This document shows positions 1 to 7,619 of a stretch of 10,324 nt of DNA, piece after piece. The notes under the pieces were generated by a model that saw only the letters and a list, made by a program, of their open reading frames with translations, made no database searches and had not been told where the DNA came from. Origin of the DNA: an uncultured Acidobacteriota bacterium (GTDB lineage Bacteria; Acidobacteriota; Terriglobia; Terriglobales; Acidobacteriaceae); NCBI GenBank assembly GCA_903832475.1, contig CAILBQ010000058.1:1-10324 (forward strand). The letters run 5' to 3'. How positions within the stretch are numbered: the first letter of the stretch is position 1; the number at the start of each line of letters is the position of its first letter. The position numbers were made by a program, and so were the translations under genes.

Positions 1-5
1 AAAAC

Positions 6-3000
6 ATGAGTCTACCCACTAGGCGGCTGCCGTACTCGATTCTTGCCATGCTTGTCCTGATTTGGCTGGCTGCCGGAACGGGTCATGCGGCGGCTGCAGT
101 GGACCACCCTCAGCCCGATTCGGGTCCACTGGCCACCCCTCTGACCAGCGCAAATATCGATGATAGTGCGAGTGCTGAATGGGTTGACGGGGCGGAACAT
201 CCCCTGGCGAACGCACTTCGACTGCGAGCTTTCGTCTGGACCCAGTCTGCTCCGACCCTGGGCGGATATTTCCTCTTCGGCGAGTCGTCGCAGCCCGGGC
301 CCCGTCACCTGCGCCTGGGTTTCAAGACTCCACTGGCTGTCGGATCCATGCTGACTCGCGGTGGCGACCAGCTTAGCGTCCTGCGCTCTAATGCGCCTTA
401 TCCCGGCAATATGGCCGATGAATCCCAGTGGATGCCGGCCAGCGAGGTCGTGGACGGCAAGGTGGTTCCCGCCGACCCAAAAAATCCTTCCGAGCAGAAG
501 GATCAGACCGACCAATACGCGCTCTGGACGCTGCCCGCTGGCACATCCACGCGAGCCATTCGTTTCACTCACGTCGCAGGCGCTCATGACGCCAAATTCA
601 ACGGCGTTCTCGAGGGCCTCTACATTTTTTCCGGCCGCTTGGCCAACCTCGCTCCGCAAGCGAACGTGATCGTGAGCGCCAACGAAGCTTATGCGCCCAG
701 GCTGGTCGACATGAAATACAACGGCTCAGGCACCTGGGACAACGGCCCGAACTACCTTCATCCCGTGACTGCGGAGAGTCCGGCATTGATCATTCTCAGT
801 TGGTCTAGGCCTGTTGCTTTGCGCGGGCTGCTGGGTCTGTGGGCGGGCTTCGACGCTGCTGACACGCAGGTGCTTGACGCTCCCGCAAGCGTGAATCCGC
901 AAAGCGCCCCGGAGTCAGACTGGCATCTCATCTCGCAGCCCAGCGGGAAAGCGCAATATCCGCGCGCCCTTGACATTGATTTCTTTGACTTTGGGAAGAC
1001 TGTAACGACGCGCGCCGTCCGTTTACGCATGACACAAGCCATGGACGTCTCCCGGGTGCAGAACTTGAACGGAAGATCTCAGAATGGCGATCGCGTCTGG
1101 CTCGGCGAACTCTTGGCCATGTCCCCGATAGAGACCGCCAGTCTGCAGTCTTCGCTCAATGCCGTGCCGGCTCCTCGACTGCCGCAGGCTCCCATCCCCG
1201 TCCGCTTCACCCTCGATGCGCCCGGCTACGTCACCCTGGTTATCGATGACGACAAGGGCAATCGGGTGCGCAACCTGATCGCGGACACGCATTTCGACAA
1301 GGGTCCCAACACCGTATGGTGGGACGGCTCCGATGACCTGGGACGAAACATGGATGCCGCAAATCACGGCGTCTACCTTGTTCCGACGCACTTCGTTCAG
1401 CCGGGGCAATACCAGGTTCACGGTCTTGCCCACTCCGCCATCGACCTGCACTATGAGATGACGGTGTACAACTCCGGCAACCCGCCTTGGAGCACCGCGG
1501 ACGGCAAGGGCGGGTGGCTGACCGACCACACTCCGCCTTCCAGCACGCTTTTCGTTCCCGGAGACAAGGCGCCCGGCGGCAAGCCCCTCGTCTATCTTGG
1601 CAGCTACATCAGCGAAGGCGGGTCAGGCTTGGCCTGGGTCGATCTTGACGGTAACAAGCAGGGCGGCCGCGGATGGATCGGCGGCGCATGGACGGCCGCA
1701 CCCTACCTGGCACGGGATACCGGCGCGATGGCCGACCCCGGCGTGTATGCCTATGTCGCCTCGGTCTGGAGCAGCGGCAAAGTCAAAACCGATCCAGCGG
1801 CGGTCGTCCATCTCACAGGGCTGACCGCCAAGGCCGACAAGCCAATCGTCAACTACACCTACAATGCGGGCTCGCATCTGCGCTTCGAGAACGGCAACCC
1901 GTTATGGATGGAGCACATCGCCGGCCTCGCAGTTCATGACGGATTCGCGTTCATCAGCCTGCCGCTTGAGAACCAGTTACTGGTTGTCAATGCGGTCGAA
2001 CAGAAGGCGGTCGGCGTCGTTCTGCTGAACAGTCCGCGTGGTCTTGCCTTCGATGCGCAAGGCCGCCTGTTGGCACTCTCGGGCGATCGATTGCTGCGTT
2101 TCACTCTGCCCGCGCAAAAGACGCTCATTGAGGTCGCCAATTTCCCCAAGCCCGAGGCGCTTCTCGACAAAGGTCTCGATGATCCGGCGGGTATCACCTG
2201 CGACGCTGCCGGCAACATCTACATCAGCGACCGCGGCGCATCCAATCAAGTCAAGGTTTTCAACTCTGCGGGCAAGCCGCTGCACGCCATCGGTCATCCC
2301 GGGCCAAGTCAAGCCGGACCTTACGATTCACTTCACCTGAATAATCCGCGCGGACTCACCATCGACAGCAATCAACACCTATGGGTCGCTGAAGAAGACT
2401 TCCAGCCAAAGCGCGTCAGTGAATGGACGCTCGATGGCAGCCTCATCAAAGCGTTCTACGGCCCCAGTGAATATGGCGGCGGCGGCTCGCTCGATCCACA
2501 GGACAAAACCCGCTTTTATTACCACGGGATGGCGTTCAAGCTTGACTGGACGACCGGCAAAAGCAGTATTGATGCAATTCTTTACCGTCCCGATTCGGTT
2601 GGTTTTCCGGTTCCGCAGTTTGGCAGTCCATCCACCGTGCTTTATAGCAACGGACATCGCTATTTCATCAATTCGTATCTGGGTCATGGCACCAATGGCG
2701 TAAGCATCGGACTGCTCTATCTCGATAAGGGAGGCGTCCTGCAGCCGGTGGCGGCGATTGGCAAAGCCAATGATTGGCCGATCTTCCAGACCGAAGTATA
2801 CAAATCCTTGCTTCCACCGGGGGCCAACATGAAAAACCCTTGGGGCCCGAAAGACCAGACTCTCTTTACCTGGTCAGATACAAACGAAGATGGAAAGATC
2901 GAGCCCAGCGAAGTCAGCTTCCTGCAGACAACCACCGGGGCCATCACCATCATGCCCAATACCACATTTGCTGGGCAGCCTGCCGCCGGGCCGGTCATCT

Positions 3001-4442
3001 TAAATGCCTACGTCGACGGGAAAGCCATGATGTACGCTCCAATAAAAATGACTGCGTCGGGAATTCCGGTCTACGATTTGAAGCAAGGCAAGGTGCTGGC
3101 CCCGGGAGCGCAGTTGCCGGCATCGGACGGCGGCGGCCAGGTCCTCGCAACCACGGATGAGACCGTGCTGACTACCGCTCCTACACCGTTTGCGCGGGAA
3201 GGCCTGGGAGGTGTCGACAAGCGTGATCGTCGCTGGAGCTATCCCAGCCTCTGGCCTGGCCTGCATGCCTCGCACAGCGCGCCGCTTGCCGACCATCCTG
3301 GAGAACTGATCGGCACCACGCACCTGCTGGGCGATTTCATCCATCCCAGGGAATCGAATGCGGGGCCACTATGGGCCATCAACAGCAACTTTGGCGGCGT
3401 GTACGTTTTCACCGCGGATGGCTTGTTTGTCACGCAGATCTTCCCCGATGGTCGCGTGGGTAGGGGTTGGACGATGCCCCAGGCCACGCGCAATATGCTG
3501 GTCACCGATGTGGGCGACGGCGCCGAAAATTTCTTCCCCTCCATCACGCAAACGGCGGACGGGCAGGTCTATATCGACGACGGCGCGCACACCAGTCTGG
3601 TGCGCGTCGATGGTTTGAATAGCGTTCATCGGTTGCCCGATGCCACGATCACCGTAACTACTAACGATCTGCAGCAGGCAGCAAACTACTTCAAGCAGAG
3701 CGAGGCGATGCGCCAGGATTTTGCCGGGACAAAGTCGCTCGATGTCGACATTCACCCTGGTCCTTTGCCCGCGCTCGACCAAGTTGTCTCTATGCTGGAT
3801 AAAGGTAACTGGGCCACAGTCGACAGCCGCACACTTTCGGTTGGGTGGGGAAGCAAGCAGGATGTTGTCGAAGCAGCCGTGGCTGTTGTGGGCGATCGGC
3901 TGGTCGCCGCCTATCGCACCAGCGATCCTCACTTGTTGGTAAACTCAGGCGCTATCACCAATGGGCCCTTCAAGAGCGGCGGAGCGCTCGATCTGATGAT
4001 TGGTTCGAATCCATCGGCTGATCCGAAGCGCCAAACGCCGGTAGCCGGCGACGTCCGTCTTCTCGTATACCAGGTTCAAGGGGTGACGAAAGCCACGCTG
4101 TTTCGCGCTGTCGTTCCCGGTACCACGCAACCAGTGCCGTTCACATCCCCCGTCAAGACAATCACGCTCGATCAGGTGCAGGACGTGAGCGGCGACGTGC
4201 AACTCAGCTCCAGCGGCAGCGGGAACTATGCTTTCTCCGTTCCTCTCGCCACGCTCGGTCTCAAGCCCGTAGCCGGAGAGACCATCAAGGTCGACATCGG
4301 TGTCCTCCGCGGTAACGGCTTGCAAACCGTGCAGCGTGCTTACTGGAATAACAAGGCGACCAGCATAACTTCCGATGTCCCCAGCGAGGCGGAACTAACT
4401 CCAAACTTATGGGGGCAGTGGGTTTTTCGATCGGCGAAGTAA
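6..4442 (+). CDS. Large secreted multidomain protein with FlgD-type Ig-like module, NHL beta-propeller and C-terminal CBM9/DOMON-like domain
   Basis: A 1478-residue exported protein of unknown specific function. Residues 1-28 form a signal peptide: arginines at 6-7, a hydrophobic core at about 11-23, and a likely signal peptidase I site near Gly-His-Ala at 26-28. Residues about 65-375 look like two galactose-binding (F5/8 type C-like) beta-sandwiches; this is a weak call. Residues about 395-470 match the FlgD Ig-like fold, with the WDGSDDLGR signature. Residues about 635-815 carry NHL repeats (PRGLAFD, PAGITCD, PRGLTID followed by WVAEE). Residues 958-969 form an EF-hand-type loop, DTNEDGKIEPSE. 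Further propeller-like blades follow near 1118-1200. Residues about 1255-1475 resemble the CBM9/DOMON-like fold and end in a typical LTPNLWGQW-type motif. The role is probably extracellular or periplasmic binding of a glycan or surface. Only five bases precede the ATG, so no ribosome binding site can be judged; the start is supported by the signal peptide. Confidence 0.82.
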   Translation: MSLPTRRLPYSILAMLVLIWLAAGTGHAAAAVDHPQPDSGPLATPLTSANIDDSASAEWVDGAEHPLANALRLRAFVWTQSAPTLGGYFLFGESSQPGPRHLRLGFKTPLAVGSMLTRGGDQLSVLRSNAPYPGNMADESQWMPASEVVDGKVVPADPKNPSEQKDQTDQYALWTLPAGTSTRAIRFTHVAGAHDAKFNGVLEGLYIFSGRLANLAPQANVIVSANEAYAPRLVDMKYNGSGTWDNGPNYLHPVTAESPALIILSWSRPVALRGLLGLWAGFDAADTQVLDAPASVNPQSAPESDWHLISQPSGKAQYPRALDIDFFDFGKTVTTRAVRLRMTQAMDVSRVQNLNGRSQNGDRVWLGELLAMSPIETASLQSSLNAVPAPRLPQAPIPVRFTLDAPGYVTLVIDDDKGNRVRNLIADTHFDKGPNTVWWDGSDDLGRNMDAANHGVYLVPTHFVQPGQYQVHGLAHSAIDLHYEMTVYNSGNPPWSTADGKGGWLTDHTPPSSTLFVPGDKAPGGKPLVYLGSYISEGGSGLAWVDLDGNKQGGRGWIGGAWTAAPYLARDTGAMADPGVYAYVASVWSSGKVKTDPAAVVHLTGLTAKADKPIVNYTYNAGSHLRFENGNPLWMEHIAGLAVHDGFAFISLPLENQLLVVNAVEQKAVGVVLLNSPRGLAFDAQGRLLALSGDRLLRFTLPAQKTLIEVANFPKPEALLDKGLDDPAGITCDAAGNIYISDRGASNQVKVFNSAGKPLHAIGHPGPSQAGPYDSLHLNNPRGLTIDSNQHLWVAEEDFQPKRVSEWTLDGSLIKAFYGPSEYGGGGSLDPQDKTRFYYHGMAFKLDWTTGKSSIDAILYRPDSVGFPVPQFGSPSTVLYSNGHRYFINSYLGHGTNGVSIGLLYLDKGGVLQPVAAIGKANDWPIFQTEVYKSLLPPGANMKNPWGPKDQTLFTWSDTNEDGKIEPSEVSFLQTTTGAITIMPNTTFAGQPAAGPVILNAYVDGKAMMYAPIKMTASGIPVYDLKQGKVLAPGAQLPASDGGGQVLATTDETVLTTAPTPFAREGLGGVDKRDRRWSYPSLWPGLHASHSAPLADHPGELIGTTHLLGDFIHPRESNAGPLWAINSNFGGVYVFTADGLFVTQIFPDGRVGRGWTMPQATRNMLVTDVGDGAENFFPSITQTADGQVYIDDGAHTSLVRVDGLNSVHRLPDATITVTTNDLQQAANYFKQSEAMRQDFAGTKSLDVDIHPGPLPALDQVVSMLDKGNWATVDSRTLSVGWGSKQDVVEAAVAVVGDRLVAAYRTSDPHLLVNSGAITNGPFKSGGALDLMIGSNPSADPKRQTPVAGDVRLLVYQVQGVTKATLFRAVVPGTTQPVPFTSPVKTITLDQVQDVSGDVQLSSSGSGNYAFSVPLATLGLKPVAGETIKVDIGVLRGNGLQTVQRAYWNNKATSITSDVPSEAELTPNLWGQWVFRSAK

Positions 4443-4459
4443 GTGTCAAAACCGCCGAT
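4430..4459 (+). terminator. Weak hairpin over the stop codon of the large secreted protein gene
   Basis: ATCGGCG at 4430-4436 pairs perfectly with CGCCGAT at 4453-4459 across a 16-base loop that contains the TAA stop codon. No run of T follows, so this is not a standard intrinsic terminator. It may be a chance palindrome of GC-rich DNA. Confidence 0.2.
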
Positions 4460-4623
4460 TCGTCGCCGTGGATAACGCGAAAGTTGTACTTTATTGGTCA
4501 GTCGGAATGCTGCTTTCCAGTTAGTCTCGCTTTTGCTGCGATACAACCATTTAGCCGTCTTGAGCACCTATATGCACAGGGCATCCTCAGTGTGGAGCGC
4601 CTGGTTTGGAAAGGGCAGCGAGG
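4443..4623 (+). other. Intergenic region upstream of the mla-type operon
   Basis: This 181-base gap separates the large secreted protein gene from the transporter operon. It would hold the operon promoter if the operon is transcribed independently. I looked for sigma-70-like boxes and saw only weak partial matches (TTGTAC near 4486, TTGAGC near 4559) without a convincing -10 partner. No RNA gene or long repeat is visible. Confidence 0.4.
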
Positions 4624-5412
4624 ATGGCAGGCACGCCGGAATACCCAGTAAGACCCAGCGTATTTACGGGGATGCTGGAATGGTTTGGTGAATTTGGCAG
4701 TTTTTTGTGGGGCGTTTTCAGAGCCGCTCTGCATCCGCCCTTCGAAGGTCGCGAATTCATCCGGCAGTTGGATGAAATAGGCGCACGGTCTCTTCCTTTG
4801 GTCGCTCTCGCAGGTTCCGCGATAGGCGTGGTGTTGTCTCTCGAGGCGCGACAATCACTCGTGCGATTTGGCGCCAAAGCTTTGCTTCCTTCGGCCATCG
4901 TCTTCGCAGTCGTCACCGAGATGAGCCCGATCATCACGGGCCTCGTTGTCAGCGGACGTGTAGGCGCGGGCATCGGCGCGGAATTGGCCGCGATGAAAGT
5001 CACGGAACAGATCGACGCCATCGAAGTTTCCGCCGTCGACCCTTACAAGCTCTTAGCGGTGACCCGCATTGCTGCGTGTATCGTTTGCCTTCCCTTACTG
5101 ACGGTGGCTGCTTCATTTTGCGGCGTCATCATGGGTTGGGTGGCCACGACTCTGGTAGAGCCCGTATCCCTTACCCACTTCATCGATGCGGGTTTCAAAG
5201 GTGCAAGATTTCAAGACATTCTGCCGCCTACTTTCAAGACCAGTGTCTACGGCTTGATCATCGGTTCCGTTGCATCGTTTCAGGGAATGCGCGCCAAGGG
5301 TGGAGCAGCGGGAGTGGGCGGGTCCGCGACAACATCCGTCGTACTCTCTTCGCTCTTCGTGATCCTGGCAGACGTCATCCTCGTGAAGCTCATCATCCTG
5401 CTTTTCCCGTAA
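4624..5412 (+). CDS. mlaE: MlaE-family ABC transporter permease (phospholipid/MCE transport)
   Basis: Inner-membrane permease subunit of an Mla/MCE-type lipid transporter, 262 residues with the ATG at 4624, matching the family's usual length of about 260. The diagnostic MlaE block is at residues 99-140: an acidic SP.ITGLVVSGRVGAG segment, then AELAAMKVTEQIDAIEV and VDP, corresponding to the conserved GRVGA...E...MRVTEQIDAL region of the family. Hydrophobic segments lie at about 45-65, 80-105, 143-178, 203-222 and 235-262. The frame is also open from a TTG at 4606, with GGAG at 4594-4597. I prefer the ATG because AAGGG at 4611-4615 is well spaced from it and the family length fits. It is the first gene of a tight operon, followed 21 bases later by the ATPase. 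Which lipid it carries, and in which direction, cannot be read from sequence. Confidence 0.93.
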   Translation: MAGTPEYPVRPSVFTGMLEWFGEFGSFLWGVFRAALHPPFEGREFIRQLDEIGARSLPLVALAGSAIGVVLSLEARQSLVRFGAKALLPSAIVFAVVTEMSPIITGLVVSGRVGAGIGAELAAMKVTEQIDAIEVSAVDPYKLLAVTRIAACIVCLPLLTVAASFCGVIMGWVATTLVEPVSLTHFIDAGFKGARFQDILPPTFKTSVYGLIIGSVASFQGMRAKGGAAGVGGSATTSVVLSSLFVILADVILVKLIILLFP

Positions 5413-5422
5413 GCCCGTACCT

Positions 5423-5426
5423 AGGA
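5423..5426 (+). promoter_or_regulatory. Ribosome binding site of the MlaF-like ATPase
   Basis: AGGA sits seven bases before the ATG at 5434 in the short gap after the permease stop codon. It supports this start, which gives the ATPase about 28 residues before the ABC domain begins. Confidence 0.6.
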
Positions 5427-5433
5427 CGACACC

Positions 5434-6237
5434 ATGCAAACAGCATCAAGCGATACGGTCAGAAAATCCGCAACCGCCGAGGACGGCAAGCCCGATAACG
5501 GCGAACCCGCAATCGACATCCAGAATGTTACGAAATCTTTCGGCCCCCAGAAGGTCCTTGACGGCATTACTTTCCAGGTCCGCCGCGGAGAGACCCTCGC
5601 CTTTCTTGGGCGCAGCGGCACCGGCAAAAGTGTGCTGCTTCGGATTATTGTCGGTTTGCAAACGCCCGATACAGGTGCTGCGATCATCCTGGGAAAGAAC
5701 ATGGCGGAAGCCAGCGCGGACGAGATCAGTGCCGTGCGCAAACAGATGGGATTTCTCTTTCAGCACGCGGCTTTATATGACTCGTTGACCGTGGTCGAAA
5801 ATGTCGCCTTTCCTTTGGCTCATCATCGCCCTGACATGTCTGACGCCGAGAAGAAAGAACTCGTTGAAGGCCTCATGGAAGAGGTGGGCCTCGAGAATTA
5901 CCTCAACAAAATGCCTTCGGATATCTCCGGAGGCATGCAGAAACGAGTCGGACTGGCGCGCGCTCTCGCCCTGGACCCCGTGATTCTGCTGCTTGATGAG
6001 CCGACCGCCGGCCTCGATCCCATCAGTTCCGGCGAGATCGATGAGCTCATCCTGAAACTGCAGGACCAGCACAAGCTCGCTTCGATCGTCGTCACCCACG
6101 ACATGATCAGCGCTAAGACCATCGCCACACGCATCGCCATCATGAATCAGGGCAAGGTGCTCATCGAGGGTAGTTACGACGACCTTCAGCACAGCGACGA
6201 AAAGTTTGTGTCGCAGTTCCTTCACCGCGATCTCTAG
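5434..6237 (+). CDS. mlaF: MlaF-family ABC transporter ATP-binding protein
   Basis: Cytoplasmic ATPase that powers the MlaE-type permease, 267 residues. All ABC motifs are intact: Walker A GRSGTGKS at residues 59-66, signature ISGGMQKR beginning at 164, Walker B ILLLDEP with Asp188 and the catalytic Glu189, a TAGLDP D-loop, and switch His222 in VVTHD. The Q-loop lies in the FLFQHAALYDSLTV stretch, a sequence typical of the MlaF/Ttg2A group. A polar, probably disordered tail of about 28 residues precedes the ABC domain, somewhat longer than in E. coli MlaF. The gene starts 21 bases after the permease and ends nine bases before the MCE gene, so the three are almost certainly co-transcribed. The subfamily is assigned from motifs and operon context together. 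Confidence 0.94.
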   Translation: MQTASSDTVRKSATAEDGKPDNGEPAIDIQNVTKSFGPQKVLDGITFQVRRGETLAFLGRSGTGKSVLLRIIVGLQTPDTGAAIILGKNMAEASADEISAVRKQMGFLFQHAALYDSLTVVENVAFPLAHHRPDMSDAEKKELVEGLMEEVGLENYLNKMPSDISGGMQKRVGLARALALDPVILLLDEPTAGLDPISSGEIDELILKLQDQHKLASIVVTHDMISAKTIATRIAIMNQGKVLIEGSYDDLQHSDEKFVSQFLHRDL

Positions 6238-6241
6238 GGAG
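6236..6241 (+). promoter_or_regulatory. Ribosome binding site of the MCE gene, overlapping the mlaF stop
   Basis: AGGGAG begins within the TAG stop codon of the ATPase gene (6235-6237) and lies five bases before the ATG at 6247. This arrangement suggests coupled translation of the two genes. Confidence 0.65.
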
Positions 6242-6246
6242 AAGTT

Positions 6247-7452
6247 ATGTCACGTACTGCGCGCCTTGGCGCTTTTATTGTTGGAACGCTTGTTCTACTG
6301 GCCGTTGGCATCTTCATCGTTGGAAGCAAGAAATACTTGTTCACTTCGACGTATGTCTTGAAGACTACGTTTGCCGATGTCGCTGGCCTTCAGGTGGGTG
6401 CTGATATTGATGTAGGTGGTGTCCACAGCGGCACCGTCAAGTCCATCGAACTCCCCAGCAAGCCTGGAGGCAAGGTAACGGTAGCGTTACAGATGGATCA
6501 CACTACGCACTCCATCATCAAGCAGGATTCAAAGGCATCGATTGAAACGGAAGGGCTGCTCGGCAATCAGTTCGTCGCCGTGTCCTTTGGATCGGCGGGC
6601 CAGCCGGACGTGAAAGATGGAGATACCATTGCGAGCGTGCCGCCGTTGGAACTGGGCGCCATCCTCAACAAAGCGGATGCGTTGATCGATTCAGGCCAGG
6701 TGGCCATGAAAAACGTCACGCAGATTACCGAACATCTGAATTCGGTCACCGCCAAGGTCGATCAAGGCAATGGCACGGTTGGCGCGCTGATCAACGATCG
6801 ATCGCTGTATAACAACCTCGAACAGACTTCAAGCAACCTGAATCAAACCTCAATAAGCGCCAAGACCACGGTGGTTGCGGCGCAGGCCGGCATCACGGAC
6901 TTCCAAGAAAATATGGAAGCTCTGAAGCATAATTTCCTGCTCCGCGGCTACTTCAAAGACCGCGGCTACGAAGACTCCAGTCAGCTCGGCAAGGACGCGA
7001 TCGAGGGCCTGCCGCAAGCCTCAGCAACCAAGGAATTCACGCTGCAAGCCAAGGATCTTTTCGACAAGAAAGACTCTGCAAAGCTCAAGGGTCAGAAGCG
7101 CCTGAAGGATGCCGGCGAATTCCTTGCCGGCAACGACTTCGGCCTTGCCGTAATTGAAGTCGATACCGGCAGCGAGGGTGATGCCGACAAGGATCAGACT
7201 CTCGCCGAGGGTCGCGCGCTAGTACTGCGCAACTACATCGTCCAGCATTATGGATTCGACGATACCAAGCTCAAGACGGTTTCGCTGGGCAAGCAGACAG
7301 GCACTCCGTCGAAAGACAACTGGGGGACGATACACATCCTCGTTTATCCCGAAGGGACGCCCATCCCCGCGGACAAAAAGCCGGATGCAACTTCCGCCGC
7401 GGATGAGAAGTCGGCGCCGTCGACGAGCCCCAAGGCGACTCCTTCAAAGTAA
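6247..7452 (+). CDS. mlaD: MlaD-family MCE lipid-binding protein with C-terminal OmpA-like domain
   Basis: Membrane-anchored MCE subunit of the lipid transporter, 401 residues against about 180 in E. coli MlaD. One N-terminal transmembrane helix spans about residues 7-26. The MCE domain covers about 36-118, with the FADVAGLQVGADIDVGGVHSG opening and the LLGNQFVAVSFG segment typical of the family. Residues about 125-215 are mostly polar and probably helical. Residues about 264-370 read as an OmpA-like fold: an LFDKKDSAKLKGQKRL opening, then Asp306 and Arg323 in a TLAEGRALVLRNYI helix, then VSLGKQ. These two residues correspond to the Asp and Arg that hold diaminopimelate in OmpA-like domains. 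The last 30 residues are a Lys/Pro/Ser/Thr/Ala-rich tail. The MCE part would form a hexameric ring on the permease; the C-terminal part may bind peptidoglycan. The MCE call is firm, the OmpA-like call is moderate. Confidence 0.9.
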   Translation: MSRTARLGAFIVGTLVLLAVGIFIVGSKKYLFTSTYVLKTTFADVAGLQVGADIDVGGVHSGTVKSIELPSKPGGKVTVALQMDHTTHSIIKQDSKASIETEGLLGNQFVAVSFGSAGQPDVKDGDTIASVPPLELGAILNKADALIDSGQVAMKNVTQITEHLNSVTAKVDQGNGTVGALINDRSLYNNLEQTSSNLNQTSISAKTTVVAAQAGITDFQENMEALKHNFLLRGYFKDRGYEDSSQLGKDAIEGLPQASATKEFTLQAKDLFDKKDSAKLKGQKRLKDAGEFLAGNDFGLAVIEVDTGSEGDADKDQTLAEGRALVLRNYIVQHYGFDDTKLKTVSLGKQTGTPSKDNWGTIHILVYPEGTPIPADKKPDATSAADEKSAPSTSPKATPSK

Positions 7453-7619
7453 TTCTGACCGCAGCATTTCTAGTTGGGGTTGAGCAGTTCAGGGCAGAAA
7501 CCAACCTTGGAATGGCTGACGATTATTGAGAACATAATTGTTTCGCATTGTTTGAAAAGCTCAAAACCCTGGCAGGCGGATGCGTAGTGCCGGCCAGAGG
7601 CAAATCTCAGGAGGAAGTT
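7453..7619 (+). other. Intergenic region between the MCE gene and the small membrane protein gene
   Basis: A 167-base gap. It holds an imperfect GTTGG/CCAAC pairing (about 7472-7505) too weak to call a terminator, and AT-richer sequence around 7520-7555 that could include a promoter, but I see no convincing -35/-10 pair. The frame of the next gene is open back to a TTG at 7548, without a good ribosome binding site there. Confidence 0.35.
7609..7614 (+). promoter_or_regulatory. Consensus AGGAGG ribosome binding site of the small membrane protein gene
   Basis: A perfect AGGAGG lies five bases before the ATG at 7620. It decides the start: the in-frame TTG at 7548 would add 24 non-hydrophobic residues and lacks such a site. 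Confidence 0.85.

Noticed and set aside
3369..3932. Open frame of 187 codons antisense to the large secreted protein gene
   Set aside because: The plus-strand protein is continuous through this stretch with coherent domain content; the antisense translation shows no motif.
4409..4691. Short plus-strand open frames of 65-80 codons bridging the gap before the permease gene
   Set aside because: They overlap the end of the upstream gene or the start of the permease in other frames, lack good ribosome binding sites and have no family-like composition.
7472..7505. Imperfect GTTGG/CCAAC inverted repeat after the MCE gene
   Set aside because: Only about five to seven pairs with a long loop and no T-run, so it is too weak to call a terminator.
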